Below, piece after piece: positions 1 to 9,829 of a stretch of DNA of 64,000 nt. This DNA comes from Acetivibrio clariflavus DSM 19732 (GTDB lineage Bacteria > Bacillota > Clostridia > Acetivibrionales > Acetivibrionaceae). The translations under genes and the position numbers were made by a program. A model generated the notes under the pieces. The model saw only the letters and a program-made list of their open reading frames with translations, was not told the DNA's origin and ran no database searches. The stretch's first letter is position 1, and each line of letters opens with the position of its first letter. The stretch covers positions 620,001-684,000 of the forward strand of contig NC_016627.1 of NCBI RefSeq assembly GCF_000237085.1, read 5' to 3'.

Positions 1-584
1 GACATGTGTGGATTGAATTTGAACCTGGGGAGAAAGAAGGTTTGACTTTCGAAGAAAAAATATTCGGTGGAGCTGTACCAAAACAATACTTCCCGGCAGT
101 TGAAAAGGGACTCCTTGAAAGTATGAAGAAGGGTGTATTGGCTGGATATCCGGTACTTAACTTAAAGGCAACCCTTGTTGACGGGTCTTACCATTCGGTT
201 GACTCCTCTGAAATGGCTTTTAAAATCGCAGCTCATTTGGCCTATAAAAAGGGAATGGCACAGGCATCACCGGTGCTGCTCGAACCTATATTACATGTTG
301 AAGTGTTTGTTCCGGACAGTTACATGGGTGATATAATAGGTGATCTGAATAAGCGAAGAGGAAGAGTTTTGGGTATGAACCCTGTAGAAGGCGGATTACA
401 ACAGGTAATAGCCGAAGTTCCTCAGGCGGAAATGTCTAAGTATGCTACCGATCTAACCTCGATGACTCAAGGAAGGGGTACTTTCAAATTCTGGTTTGAA
501 CGTTATGAAGAGGCTCCACCTAATGTGAGCCAAAAGGTAATAGAACAATCTAAGAGCAGATTGGAAGAAAGTGATTTTGAATAA
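1..584 (+). CDS. Elongation factor G-like translational GTPase, C-terminal part
   Basis: The window opens inside this gene: the frame is already open at base 3 and runs to a TAA at 582-584, giving about 193 codons. The peptide matches domains IV and V of the EF-G family: an EF-G-type start (HVWIEFEPG), the domain IV stretch with [17 protein letters not shown], and the domain V ending with [11 protein letters not shown] and [11 protein letters not shown] drives ribosomal translocation with GTP. The GTPase domain lies outside the window, so the main factor cannot be told from one of the EF-G-like paralogues common in Clostridia; the acidic tail ending in SDFE is compatible with a paralogue. A terminator follows directly. 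Confidence 0.9.
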   Translation, partial: HVWIEFEPGEKEGLTFEEKIFGGAVPKQYFPAVEKGLLESMKKGVLAGYPVLNLKATLVDGSYHSVDSSEMAFKIAAHLAYKKGMAQASPVLLEPILHVEVFVPDSYMGDIIGDLNKRRGRVLGMNPVEGGLQQVIAEVPQAEMSKYATDLTSMTQGRGTFKFWFERYEEAPPNVSQKVIEQSKSRLEESDFE

Positions 585-602
585 TCGGTAATTTATATAA
601 GG

Positions 603-636
603 GTTGCTGCAAATATGGCAGTAACTCTTTTTTTAT
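603..636 (+). terminator. Rho-independent terminator of the EF-G-like gene
   Basis: An 8-bp stem (GTTGCTGC at 603-610 with GCAGTAAC at 618-625, one G-U pair) has a 7-base loop. A T tract starts at 628. It sits 18 bases after the stop codon. Confidence 0.8.
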
Positions 637-741
637 TTAATTTTGAGAACTATATATTAAATTTGAGTTTGGACATTGAAGGAAATACTATTGTAAGTGT
701 TGTATTCTGTGTTATTATAATTCTAAAAGGAGAGGATGGAA

Positions 742-1440
742 ATGGCAGGCACTAAGGGAAAAGAACGGGTGTGGGAAATAGATTTTTTGAGAGGATTGCT
801 TATCTTGTATATGATATTTATGCATCTTATGTATGATTTGCAGTATTTCTATAATATAAATGTCAACTATGATGGCGGAATACTTCATATATCAAGAATC
901 TTATTTGCGCCGCTTTTTATAATAATATCGGGAATAAGTACAGCCTTCAGCCGAAACAGTTTCAGGCGTGGAATTATAGTATTTCTTGTTGCTATGGGTT
1001 TAACCCTTGTTACATATATTGCGAATAGAGAACTTTTCATTGTATTTGGCATATTGCATTTTATGGGGATTTGGATGATGATTTCTCCGCTTGTTAAAAA
1101 GCTGCCTACTATATGGATTTTTGTATTATGCGGGATTTTTATCGTTATTTCGCGGATAATCCCTAATATTAAAGTTACGCATAACTATCTGTTTATGTTA
1201 GGGTTGTATAATTCTTCTTTTAAATCCCTTGATTATTACCCGCTTCTTGAATATGGTTGGGCTTTTTTGCTGGGAATGGGACTAAGCAGGATATTCTATA
1301 AAGAAAAGAAAAGCGTTTTCCCTTTTACTATAAAAAGCAGGTTTATAAATTTTATAGGAAGAAATTCGTTGTATGTGTATGTTGTGCATCAGCCTATAAT
1401 ATTGCTGTTACTTAATCCGATTATGAAAATACTGAATTAG
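742..1440 (+). CDS. DUF1624 / heparan-alpha-glucosaminide N-acetyltransferase-like membrane protein
   Basis: A protein of about 232 residues with six or seven hydrophobic helices. It opens with the family motif WEIDFLRGLLI, in which an Arg ends a Lys/Arg-rich cytoplasmic N-terminus; a His-rich MHLMYD follows, and a second His lies near the C-terminus (VYVVHQPIILL). These features fit the DUF1624 / HGSNAT-catalytic membrane acyltransferase-like family; the substrate in bacteria is unknown. I chose the ATG at 742 because AGGAG at 728-732 is then 9 bases away; the ATG at 736 would sit only 3 bases from it. The gene stands alone between the EF-G terminator and an AT-rich gap. Confidence 0.75.
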   Translation: MAGTKGKERVWEIDFLRGLLILYMIFMHLMYDLQYFYNINVNYDGGILHISRILFAPLFIIISGISTAFSRNSFRRGIIVFLVAMGLTLVTYIANRELFIVFGILHFMGIWMMISPLVKKLPTIWIFVLCGIFIVISRIIPNIKVTHNYLFMLGLYNSSFKSLDYYPLLEYGWAFLLGMGLSRIFYKEKKSVFPFTIKSRFINFIGRNSLYVYVVHQPIILLLLNPIMKILN

Positions 1441-1772
1441 AAAGGTTTAAAAAAATCTCTTTCGTTTTAACAGACCTGATTAAAGAATATTATCGGAATG
1501 AAACTATGATTTCTAATGTTTTTATGTTTCTTGATAAAAGTTGCAAGTATATAATTTAAATACCTCGATAAAATATAATGTATTTAAAAATATTTGAATT
1601 GCTTTTTTGTTTCAGTAAAATTTGCATTAAAACAATTTATTTCTTTATTATCTTATTAATAATAAAACTGACAGGAAGAAAAGTAATTGGAAGTAAGAAT
1701 AAAAAAAGTTAAATATAACTGCTTTATTTTAATTCTTTAAATATATTTGCTTGTTTTTTATGGGTTTATATG
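1441..1772. other. AT-rich intergenic region, no gene seen
   Basis: About 330 bases of very AT-rich sequence lie between the DUF1624 gene and the ctsR promoter. No open frame with a ribosome binding site and no convincing hairpin was found on either strand. Confidence 0.6.
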
Positions 1773-1801
1773 TTGAACTGGTTATGGAATTATTTTATAA
1801 T
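1773..1801 (+). promoter_or_regulatory. Sigma-A promoter of the ctsR operon
   Basis: TTGAAC at 1773-1778 and TATAAT at 1796-1801 are separated by exactly 17 bases. The predicted start near 1808 falls just before the CtsR operator, so repressor bound there would block transcription initiation. Confidence 0.85.
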
Positions 1802-1810
1802 GTTATTAAA

Positions 1811-1827
1811 AGTCAAAGAAAGTCAAA
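1811..1827 (+). promoter_or_regulatory. CtsR operator (heptad direct repeat)
   Basis: AGTCAAA-GAA-AGTCAAA is a perfect match to the CtsR box, two (A/G)GTCAAA heptads separated by NAN. It lies between the -10 box and the ctsR start codon. The repressor encoded immediately downstream should bind it, giving autoregulation of the whole clpC operon. Confidence 0.93.
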
Positions 1828-1849
1828 ATCAATGTAGAAGGTGATTAAC

Positions 1850-2311
1850 ATGGCAAAACTAAGTGATTTAATTGAAGAGTTTATAAAACAGTTAATCAGT
1901 GATACCGATGGAACTGTTGAAATTCAGAGAAATGAGCTTGCCAATTATTTTAAATGTGTGCCTTCTCAGATTAATTATGTTTTAGATACAAGGTTTACGA
2001 CTGAAAGAGGTTATTACGTTGAAAGCAAACGTGGCGGTGGAGGCTGTATAAGTATCCGTAGAGTTAGCATAGAGCATAAGGGTAAGAATTATCTTATGCA
2101 CATTATTAATTCTATGGGAGACAATATTTCACAACATTCTGCAACAGTATTTATAAACAATTTTTTAGATTATGAGGTTATTTCAGAACGGGATGCCTTG
2201 CTTTTAAAAGCCGCTACCAGTGACAAAGCTTTATCCCTTGTACCGGTAGAGAATAGAGGAAAAGTAAGGGCAAGTATATTAAAAAATATGCTGGTAAGTC
2301 TAATGGTTTAG
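1850..2311 (+). CDS. ctsR: CtsR, repressor of class III heat-shock genes
   Basis: A 153-residue winged-helix repressor that binds tandem heptads and shuts off clp genes until heat or arginine phosphorylation by McsB releases it. The signature segments are present: VPSQINYVLDTRFTTERGY (DNA-reading helix) and the glycine-rich wing ESKRGGGGCI, then the C-terminal dimerisation region. I chose the ATG at 1850, with GAAGGTGAT just upstream, over an in-frame GTG at 1841 because it gives the usual short N-terminus. It is first in ctsR-mcsA-mcsB-clpC, with its own operator upstream. A 263-base gap to mcsA is longer than usual and shows no terminator. Confidence 0.96.
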   Translation: MAKLSDLIEEFIKQLISDTDGTVEIQRNELANYFKCVPSQINYVLDTRFTTERGYYVESKRGGGGCISIRRVSIEHKGKNYLMHIINSMGDNISQHSATVFINNFLDYEVISERDALLLKAATSDKALSLVPVENRGKVRASILKNMLVSLMV

Positions 2312-2574
2312 GAAAGGTGGAGAATAACTTTAGCTGCTGATTTTGGATTACAGCCATTATAAAAAAGCTGTATGCAAAATTGAGGTAAAGTCTTACTCCT
2401 TTCTTAGCCCTGTGGTATTATTAAATTGGTTAGTAAATAAATTAAAATAGATGGAAAATTTACTTGAAATGAAAAAATTGGATAGAGACTTTTTTAAGTA
2501 ATTAATCTTTCGATTGTACAGTTCATATTTTAGAGAGATGAGATTTAAGTTCCATGAGGAAAGGAGTGAGGCAT

Positions 2575-3072
2575 ATGCTGTGCCAGAAGTGTCAGAAAAG
2601 AGTTGCAAATATACAGGTTACGCAAATTATAAATAATAATAAGCAGGTAATATATCTCTGTGAGCAGTGTGCAAGAGAAGAAGGGAAGTTCATAACGGGA
2701 TCTCCCTTTAGCGTTAACGACTTTTTTTCCAGTATGATAGGATTCCCTGTGAGAACTTCAGTTAGCGAGCAGCAGTTGGTATGTGATAAATGCGGTATGA
2801 GTTATGAAGAGTTTAAAAAAGTAGGTAAATTCGGCTGTGAAAACTGCTACAAAGTATATGGAGAAAAGCTTACGCCACTTCTGAAGCGATTGCATGGAAA
2901 TCTTCAATATCATGGGAAATTACCTAAAAAAGTTTCGGAAGATGTCAAGGTTTCCAGAGAAATAGAATATCTGAAAGAACAATTGAATAATGCTGTCAAG
3001 AATGAAGAGTATGAAAAGGCAGCAGAAATAAGAGACCGAATAAAGGAATTGGAGAGAAACAGTTCTTCGTAA
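2575..3072 (+). CDS. mcsA: McsA, zinc-finger activator of the McsB arginine kinase
   Basis: A 165-residue protein with four CxxC pairs in the first ~100 residues (CQKC, CEQC, CDKC, CENC), as expected for zinc binding. A C-terminal UvrB/UvrC-type helical hairpin (REIEYLKEQLNNAV then EYEKAAEIRDRIKELE) follows. In Bacillus McsA binds and activates McsB and helps control CtsR. An upstream in-frame ATG at 2554 exists, but AAAGGAG at 2560-2566 is spaced 8 bases from 2575, so the shorter form is preferred. The gap to mcsB is only 30 bases, so the two are co-transcribed. Confidence 0.93.
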   Translation: MLCQKCQKRVANIQVTQIINNNKQVIYLCEQCAREEGKFITGSPFSVNDFFSSMIGFPVRTSVSEQQLVCDKCGMSYEEFKKVGKFGCENCYKVYGEKLTPLLKRLHGNLQYHGKLPKKVSEDVKVSREIEYLKEQLNNAVKNEEYEKAAEIRDRIKELERNSSS

Positions 3073-3102
3073 AGAATTTTATATAGATTGGGAGGTGGCC
3101 TT

Positions 3103-4131
3103 ATGGAAGGATGGTATATTGAAAAGGGTCCGGAATCGGATGTAGTTATGAGCAGTAGAGTGAGACTGGCACGTAATTTTAAGGAGTATCCTTTTCCTTT
3201 TAAAATGAACCGGGAAGATGCCGAGAAAGTAGTAGAAAGAGTTAAGGATGCCATTTTAAACAGAAGTATAGCAACCAGTGACTATGAATTTAAAGATATG
3301 CTAAAGATGAATCCTATTGATAAACAGGCTTTAGTGGAAAAGCATCTTATTAGCCCGAATTTGGTAAATGGCAGAGTTGCAAGTGCAGCAATAATTAGTA
3401 AAGATGAAAAAGTAAGTATTATGATAAACGAGGAAGATCATCTCAGAATCCAGTGCCTGTTTCCGGGTTTGCAGCTTGATAAAGCCTGGGAACTTTGCGA
3501 TAAAATAGACAGTTTGCTTGAGGAAAATATTGATTATGCCTTTAGTGAGAAATATGGCTACCTCACCTGCTGCCCAACAAATTTAGGTACGGGTATCAGA
3601 GCTTCAGCTATGTTGCATTTGCCGGCTCTTACAATGACCGGATATATAAGGGGAATGTTGGAGGCTTGCGGAAAGCTCGGCATTGCAGTAAGAGGAATTT
3701 ACGGCGAAAATAGCGAAGCACTGGGCAATTTGTTTCAGATATCGAATCAAATTACTTTAGGCTTGTCTGAGGAAGAAATAATAAATAATGTTACCAATAT
3801 AGGAAACCAGATAATTAACCAGGAGAGGTCGCTTAGGGCAGAACTTTACAGGCAGAACCCTTATAGGTTTGAAGATAAAGTTTATCGCTCATTGGGCATA
3901 TTGTCAAATGCAAGAATAATTTCTTCAGAAGAGAGTTTTAAATTGATTTCTGATGTTAGGCTCGGTGTCGATATGGGAATAATAAAAAATATAGATGTGG
4001 CAAAGCTTAACGAAATACTTCTTTATATACAGTCGGCCAATTTGCAGAAGATTTTTGACAGAACATTAAGTCCCGATGAACGGGATATTAAGCGAGCAGA
4101 GTTGATAAGAGAAAAACTGGGAATAAATTAG
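3103..4131 (+). CDS. mcsB: McsB, protein-arginine kinase
   Basis: A 342-residue phosphagen-kinase-family enzyme that phosphorylates arginine side chains, marking proteins (and CtsR) for ClpCP. Visible family elements are the N-terminal SSRVRLARNF, the loop with the reactive Cys (CPTNLGTG), and the nucleotide-binding RxxN-type segments RLGVDMG and RGIYGE. The ATG at 3103 follows GGGAGGTGG at 3090-3098; the frame extends upstream to a TTG at 3088 that overlaps this ribosome binding site and is rejected. It lies between mcsA and clpC, the standard order. Confidence 0.95.
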   Translation: MEGWYIEKGPESDVVMSSRVRLARNFKEYPFPFKMNREDAEKVVERVKDAILNRSIATSDYEFKDMLKMNPIDKQALVEKHLISPNLVNGRVASAAIISKDEKVSIMINEEDHLRIQCLFPGLQLDKAWELCDKIDSLLEENIDYAFSEKYGYLTCCPTNLGTGIRASAMLHLPALTMTGYIRGMLEACGKLGIAVRGIYGENSEALGNLFQISNQITLGLSEEEIINNVTNIGNQIINQERSLRAELYRQNPYRFEDKVYRSLGILSNARIISSEESFKLISDVRLGVDMGIIKNIDVAKLNEILLYIQSANLQKIFDRTLSPDERDIKRAELIREKLGIN

Positions 4132-4301
4132 GCTTTCAAAACGGGAAAGTTTTGATGATAGATGATAAAAAGCTAATAAATAGAGTTGGGCGACTGAGAA
4201 ATATTGTTGATAAGCTATGTACCTGAAATGTTGAAGTATTCAATGGTATAGCCTTATGCAGGAAATTGATCTGACTATTTAATACGAAGGAGGAGTAGGG
4301 C

Positions 4302-6734
4302 ATGTATGGACGTTTTACCGAAAAGGCAGAGAGAGCTGTAAACCTCTCACAGGAAAGCGCGATGGCTTTAGGTCATAATTATGTTGGAACAGAGCATTTG
4401 CTGCTTGGTTTGATAAAAGAAGGAAGCGGAGTTGCTGCAAAGGTTCTTCAAAATCAGGGAATAACTGAAGAAAAGGTACTTAAGGAAATAGAGGAGTTAA
4501 TAGGGCATGGAGAGTATACCGGTGAGCAGCCGTTAGGTTTTACTCCAAGAACAAAAAGAGTGCTTGAGCTTAGCTTCAGGGAAGCCAGAAGAATGGGACA
4601 TAATTATATCGGAACAGAGCATCTTTTAATAGGTATACTGAAAGAAGGAGAAAGTGTAGCTGTCAGAATTTTAATGGATTTGGGATTAGAACCGCAAAAA
4701 CTGTATTCTGAAGTTCTGAAGATGTTTACAGAAGAGGCTCCGGGGGCAGCAGGAGTTCCCAAAAACCATTCTGCCAGTTCAAACACTCCAACTCTTAATC
4801 AGTTTGGAAGAGATTTAACTGAGATGGCCAGAGAGGCAAAGTTTGACCCGGTTATAGGAAGAGATAAAGAAATTGAAAGGGTAATTCAGATTTTGAGCAG
4901 GAGAACCAAAAACAATCCTTGCTTAATAGGGGAACCGGGAGTTGGAAAGACAGCAATAGCTGAAGGATTGGCTCAAAAGATTGTTGAAGGAAATATACCG
5001 GAAATATTAAAGGATAAAAGAGTAGTAACCTTAGACTTGTCCTCCATGGTAGCTGGGGCAAAGTATAGGGGTGAATTTGAGGAAAGGCTGAAAAAGGCTC
5101 TTGAAGAGATAAAGAAAGCAGGAAACGTAATACTTTTCATTGATGAGATGCACACAATCATCGGAGCTGGTGCTGCCGAAGGTGCCATTGATGCCTCCAA
5201 TATTTTGAAGCCATCCCTTGCAAGAGGTGAAATACAGGTAATAGGTGCAACCACTCTCGACGAATACAGAAAGCATGTTGAAAAAGATGCTGCTTTAGAG
5301 AGAAGGTTTCAGCCTATTATAGTGGGAGAACCTACTGTAGAAGAAGCTATTGAGATATTAAAGGGTATTAGGGATAAATATGAAGCACACCATAGGGTGA
5401 AAATAACTGATGAAGCACTTGTGGCTGCAGTGAAACTTTCGGACAGATATATAACCGATCGCTTCCTGCCGGACAAGGCCATAGATTTGATTGACGAAGC
5501 GGCTTCGAAAGTCAGACTAAGATCTTTTACTGCACCGCCCAATTTAAAACAGTTGGAAGAGCAAGTGGAAAGACTGAGAAAAGAAAAAGAGGATTCTATA
5601 ATATGCCAGGAGTTTGAAAAAGCGGCTCGTATAAGGGATGAAGAGCAGCGATTGAAGAATGAGCTGGAAAAAGCAAAGAATGACTGGCAGCAAAAGAATC
5701 AGACCACTACCAATACTGTTACTGAAGAAGAAGTAGCAGGAATTGTAGCTGACTGGACCGGAATACCTGTTAAGCGTCTTGCTGAAGAAGAATCAGAAAG
5801 ACTTATGAAAATGGAAGAAATTCTCCATAATAGGGTAATCGGTCAGGAAGAGGCGGTTAAAGCTGTATCCAAAGCTATTAGGAGAGGAAGAGTCGGCCTG
5901 AAAGATCCTAAGAGACCGGTGGGTTCATTTATATTCTTAGGACCGACAGGGGTTGGGAAAACCGAACTTAGCAAGGCTCTTGCCGAGGCTTTGTTTGGAG
6001 ATGAAAACGCTATTATCAGAATTGATATGTCCGAGTACATGGAGAAGCACAGTGTATCGCGTTTGGTGGGATCACCTCCGGGATATGTGGGATATGAAGA
6101 AGGAGGACAGCTTACAGAAAAAGTAAGAAGGAAGCCTTATTCAGTGGTATTGTTCGATGAGATTGAAAAGGCACATCCCGATGTATTTAATTTGCTGCTT
6201 CAAATACTGGAAGACGGAAGGCTTACCGACTCACAGGGAAGAGTTGTTGACTTTAAGAATACTGTAATCATAATGACATCAAACGTTGGGGCAAGGCTTA
6301 TAACCGAGCCTAAAAGACTGGGATTTGCTTCGGCAAATGTTGATAAAGCAAAGAATTATAACGACATGAAAAATAATGTTATGGGTGAACTTAAAAATAC
6401 CTTCAGACCTGAGTTCTTAAACAGAGTGGATGAAATAATAGTGTTCCATCCATTGGAGGAAGAACATCTGAAACGCATTGTAGGACTTATGATTGACAAC
6501 CTTGCAAAGAGACTTAAAGAGAATGCAATTGAGTTAGAGGTAACGGAAGATGCAAAATTACTTTTAGCTAAAAAAGGTTTTGACCAGGTTTATGGAGCAA
6601 GACCTTTAAGAAGAGCTATACAGAGTATGGTGGAAGACAAATTGGCAGAAGAAATGCTTGAAGGAAGAGTCAAAGCAGGAGATAAAGTGGTAATTGAAAG
6701 CAAGGATGAAGAGTTGGTATTGAATAAAGTATAA
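4302..6734 (+). CDS. clpC: ClpC, AAA+ unfoldase of the ClpCP protease
   Basis: An 810-residue Hsp100 ATPase. Two Clp-N repeats occupy about 1-145, the first AAA+ module has Walker A GEPGVGKT at 210-217, and a UvrB/C-type middle segment lies around 425-450 ([12 protein letters not shown]). The second AAA+ module has GPTGVGKT at 547-554, followed by the D2-small domain. ClpC unfolds substrates, including arginine-phosphorylated proteins, for ClpP; no clpP is in the window. The start follows AAGGAGGAG at 4288-4296. A small hairpin without T tract (4136-4155) lies in the 170-base gap after mcsB. In many Clostridia radA and disA follow directly; here they are 19 kb away. Confidence 0.97.
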   Translation: MYGRFTEKAERAVNLSQESAMALGHNYVGTEHLLLGLIKEGSGVAAKVLQNQGITEEKVLKEIEELIGHGEYTGEQPLGFTPRTKRVLELSFREARRMGHNYIGTEHLLIGILKEGESVAVRILMDLGLEPQKLYSEVLKMFTEEAPGAAGVPKNHSASSNTPTLNQFGRDLTEMAREAKFDPVIGRDKEIERVIQILSRRTKNNPCLIGEPGVGKTAIAEGLAQKIVEGNIPEILKDKRVVTLDLSSMVAGAKYRGEFEERLKKALEEIKKAGNVILFIDEMHTIIGAGAAEGAIDASNILKPSLARGEIQVIGATTLDEYRKHVEKDAALERRFQPIIVGEPTVEEAIEILKGIRDKYEAHHRVKITDEALVAAVKLSDRYITDRFLPDKAIDLIDEAASKVRLRSFTAPPNLKQLEEQVERLRKEKEDSIICQEFEKAARIRDEEQRLKNELEKAKNDWQQKNQTTTNTVTEEEVAGIVADWTGIPVKRLAEEESERLMKMEEILHNRVIGQEEAVKAVSKAIRRGRVGLKDPKRPVGSFIFLGPTGVGKTELSKALAEALFGDENAIIRIDMSEYMEKHSVSRLVGSPPGYVGYEEGGQLTEKVRRKPYSVVLFDEIEKAHPDVFNLLLQILEDGRLTDSQGRVVDFKNTVIIMTSNVGARLITEPKRLGFASANVDKAKNYNDMKNNVMGELKNTFRPEFLNRVDEIIVFHPLEEEHLKRIVGLMIDNLAKRLKENAIELEVTEDAKLLLAKKGFDQVYGARPLRRAIQSMVEDKLAEEMLEGRVKAGDKVVIESKDEELVLNKV

Positions 6735-6790
6735 ATAAGCAAAAAATAGTCAGGGCTTTACGTCCCTGATTATTTTTTGCTTATTTAAGA
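6733..6790 (+). terminator. Long terminator after clpC
   Basis: A near-perfect 23-bp stem (6733-6755 against 6764-6786, one G-U pair) with an 8-base loop. Its lower arm is T/A rich on both strands. It begins inside the clpC stop codon and could act in both directions. Confidence 0.85.
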
Positions 6791-6983
6791 AATGCAAAGG
6801 GGAACAGGAATAGACGTCGTTTTGGAGTTTTGTAAAAAAGAGTGTTGCAAAATTAATTTTTTGGTAATAAGCTATAAATTAATACATGGAAAGGCTGGAT
6901 AAATAAAATAATTTAGTAGATTTCGATAAGAGGTGATTTGGGTGAAGTCAAATATTTATTGAGCTATAAAGTACATAAAAAGG

Positions 6984-7671
6984 ATGCTGGCAGGAGGTTT
7001 GGCAGTTGTTTTTTTAGCAACTTTTACAGCATGCAGCGGAACTGATGAAGAAAGGACAAATTATGACGATGTTTCCCTAGAAAATCTCAAACCTGTACAG
7101 TTGAATTTTTATGTGATGCGTTATATGGGAGACAAAGACATTGATATTAAAGAAGTTGATAATATTATGAAGGAAATTGAGTTGTATATGGATCAACCCC
7201 ACCTTTTATCGTCCAGGTACAGGGGAGTGGCAGTGGCGTCAAACAGCAAGAATCCTGAAAGAGTTTTGATGTTTTTGGAATGGCTGCATAAGTCCCAGGA
7301 AAACTATGATCTTTTTAGATACGGAATTAAGGACAGACACTATGGTTTGAAGGGAGAGAACTTCCTTTATAGATACTGTCGATTACCGTGAAGCAATAAA
7401 GGAAGCCAGTCTGCATAATATCAAGACTTCCCGGGAAGTGTTCGGTAAAATCGAGTATGGGCAAAGGTATGAAGGGGAGTCCCAAAAACTTGATGCAGAA
7501 TGGGAGGCTTTAATTCCTATGTTTAATAATTACAATTCAAACCAGTTAAAGTTCTATGAGAATATTGACAAAGGTTTGATGAACATTACTCCGGAGGAAC
7601 TTTGGGAGATGCAAAAAGAAGAAGGGATAGACAAATATATTGAATATAACAAAAATTTTTTACAGAGATAA
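6984..7671 (+). pseudogene. Decayed ABC-transporter solute-binding lipoprotein (LplA/DUF3502 type)
   Basis: The first part (6984-7391) has a lipoprotein signal with lipobox FTAC and the opening of a sugar-type binding protein (PVQLNFYVMRYMG). It then jumps to a C-terminal segment (SNSKNPERVLMFLEWLHKS ... YGIKDRHYGL) typical of DUF3502 proteins. The several hundred residues expected between these parts are absent, so an internal deletion is inferred. The frame shifts again near 7361-7380: the coding sense resumes as DTVDYREAIKEASL in another frame and ends at 7671 with EEGIDKYIEYNKNFLQR. No ribosome binding site is evident. A functional product is unlikely. Confidence 0.7.
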
Positions 7672-7760
7672 GGGACATTAAATTTTTACTTATCCTTTAA
7701 TGTAGTTTTTGCTGGTTGAGTATTTCTTTTCGGGGTAAAAACTGTCTTGGAGGAATAATG

Positions 7761-8353
7761 ATGGAACGGAAAATGAATTTGTGGAGGTCGTTCAAAACAA
7801 TATTTGTTCCACTTCCAATGTGCCTATCAATTGGTTGCAGTATGTTCCCGTCTGAAGAGGAAACGCTTGCACCGCCTCTTGAAGTTCCTGAGGAAATAAC
7901 CTATAAAATTTTCGAAGCAAAGACCGGTTACATAGAGGAAGGCATAAAAGAAAAAGCAATCTTTATTGCTTATGATGAATCAGAGCTTTTTTTGAAAACT
8001 ACAGCGGAAGACCCAGGAAAATATATGTGAATGTAGGAGATAGGGTTAAAAAGGAGATGTTATTGCAGAGGTTATGACGGATAATATCGAGAGGCGCATT
8101 GCCAACCGGCAAATAAAGGTTGATTCAAAACAGAAAGACCTGGATTATACCAAATCAATTTCCGGAATAATAATAAAAATGTACGAAGATGAAGCGGAGG
8201 TACTCTATAGTATCACAAACGGTCAAAAAGATAGTTGCCATAAGTGATGGAATGATAAGCAGTGAAATTCTGCGTAAGAGAGACTATGTCCAAAGGATTA
8301 GAGAAATTTTCAAAATTGATTTTATTGAGATTGTAGAATATAATATTGACTAA
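7761..8353 (+). pseudogene. Decayed membrane-fusion (HlyD/MacA-like) efflux lipoprotein
   Basis: A lipoprotein-like N-terminus (SIGCS) after GGAGGA at 7749-7754 leads into KIFEAKTGYIEEGI, the usual start of a periplasmic-adaptor-like lipoprotein. The frame breaks near 8024 (stop at 8028-8030). The sense continues as YVNVGDRVKK, breaks again near 8053, and continues as GDVIAEVMTDNIERRI with a coiled-coil-like stretch. It shifts once more near 8235 into KIVAISDGMISSEILRK and ends at 8353. At least three frameshifts and a missing C-terminal half mark it as a remnant. An ABC ATPase scrap at 11270 may belong to the same lost exporter. Confidence 0.65.
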
Positions 8354-8458
8354 CAGTTTATGTAAAGGTCTCAGTAAAAGTATACAAACTTTAGATGTTG
8401 TGAGGGAATCTTTAGCAGTTTTTTTATTTTAAAAGGATTAGCAAGGGGGTCAAAATGT

Positions 8459-9763
8459 ATGGTGATTGAATTTGCAGTGGGTGTACTGGTAGCTTCATTG
8501 ATTGCTTTAGGCTATGTGATTTTTATGAATGTAAAGTTTAAAGAAACACCTTCTGAAGGACATCATGACGCTTTCGACAGGGAAACCAAAGACCGCTATA
8601 TCAAAAATATTACCAATGTCATGAAAAATTTCAACCTGAAAACAATAGCAAGTACTGTTACTGAATTTATGTATTGCTATATTGAGCAGACAGTAGCAGT
8701 TTTAAAGAAGGTTGGGATTCGTAAGGAAGTTGATATTATTGAAGATGGCAGTTTCGATAGAGATAGTATTTCGGATAATATAGTTATATCTGATGGAAAA
8801 AACAACTTTGCCACTGCATTGTTGGGCGGTAAAATTGTGGAAAAGTACATAGATAATGTTACGGACAAAGTATTATATGAAAAGGTAATAGAAAAAGGAA
8901 TTTATTCTTTGGAAATGATACGAAGTGATCATATTGAACGTCAAAATGCAAATTTTTGTTCTAACTGTGGTGCGCCTATGAAAATAGAAGGGGATTTTTA
9001 TGTATGTCCCAACTGCGGCACGAAATACACAACTGAATCTGCTAACTGGATTGTAGCCAATGTTACCTGTTATAATTATAAAACCGAAAATAGACTGACC
9101 TTTCTTTATTTCATACCTGTTCTTATTATGATTGTTTTAGCGTTTATTGCTAATTACGGTTCATGGAAAATGAAGGTTATATCTGTTTTGTATGATTTGG
9201 CTTTACTTGGAGTTGTGTTGGCATTATGTGCTTGGTTGACAAAGCTTATGAGTGGGCTTAATAAAATAGCCAAATATGATAAACAGTTTTCCAGAAAAAG
9301 TTTTCAAAAAAGAGTTGAGTATTTAGTTCGTACTTATGAAAGAGCGAAAGATTTAGATATTTCAAAAGTAAAATCTTTAATGGAGCCGTCACTTTATGAA
9401 AGATTAAAAGAGCAGAACAAGTATGACGAGTTTTATATGTTGGATTTTGAAATACGCAAATTGGTGGTTAGAGATTTTGAGATTAAAGATGATAAGCAAC
9501 TGGCATATGTAACTATGGATGTTAATAAAATTACAATTAATGAAAAGAAAAAGATCAAGAAGAAAAAAGGAAAATATGACATTACATTATATAGACACAA
9601 GGATACATTGACTGATGTCAAACTGAATCCTGAGGTAATTACATGTGAATGCTGCGGACGTAATATGAACTTAACCGTTGATGGGAAATGTAAAGCTTGT
9701 GGTAACACCTATGATCTTTCTAAATATGATTGGATTATATACGATGTCAGTGATATTAAATAA
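8459..9763 (+). CDS. Zinc-ribbon membrane protein with Tim44-like domain
   Basis: A 434-residue protein with an N-terminal hydrophobic helix. A zinc ribbon lies around 165-185 (CSNCGAP ... CPNCGTKY), followed by two membrane helices around 215-255 and a Tim44-like region around 275-360 (FSRKSFQKRVEYLVRTYE ... YDEFYMLDFEIRKLVVRDFEI). A second C-terminal zinc ribbon (CECCGRN ... CKACGNTY) closes it. Tim44-like domains are thought to bind lipids or partner proteins; the bacterial role is unknown. The ATG at 8459 follows AAGGGGG at 8443-8449. The next gene, 66 bases on, also ends in zinc ribbons, so the two probably form a unit. Confidence 0.75.
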   Translation: MVIEFAVGVLVASLIALGYVIFMNVKFKETPSEGHHDAFDRETKDRYIKNITNVMKNFNLKTIASTVTEFMYCYIEQTVAVLKKVGIRKEVDIIEDGSFDRDSISDNIVISDGKNNFATALLGGKIVEKYIDNVTDKVLYEKVIEKGIYSLEMIRSDHIERQNANFCSNCGAPMKIEGDFYVCPNCGTKYTTESANWIVANVTCYNYKTENRLTFLYFIPVLIMIVLAFIANYGSWKMKVISVLYDLALLGVVLALCAWLTKLMSGLNKIAKYDKQFSRKSFQKRVEYLVRTYERAKDLDISKVKSLMEPSLYERLKEQNKYDEFYMLDFEIRKLVVRDFEIKDDKQLAYVTMDVNKITINEKKKIKKKKGKYDITLYRHKDTLTDVKLNPEVITCECCGRNMNLTVDGKCKACGNTYDLSKYDWIIYDVSDIK

Positions 9764-9829
9764 GATATATTATTGTAAGTGGAAAGAAGCAAAAAATATT
9801 CAATATTTTCTTTTATTGGAGGTATAAAT

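Noticed and set aside
2393-2608. Minus-strand open frame of 71 codons across the ctsR-mcsA gap.
   Set aside because: It overlaps the mcsA ribosome site and start, has no ribosome site of its own and no recognisable protein features.
4136-4155. Hairpin TCAAAAC/GTTTTGA between mcsB and clpC as a terminator or attenuator.
   Set aside because: The stem is only 7 bp and no T tract follows; clpC is expected to be read through.
4604-6040. Several minus-strand open frames within clpC.
   Set aside because: They lie antisense to a strongly conserved gene, lack ribosome sites and are explained by codon use on the plus strand.
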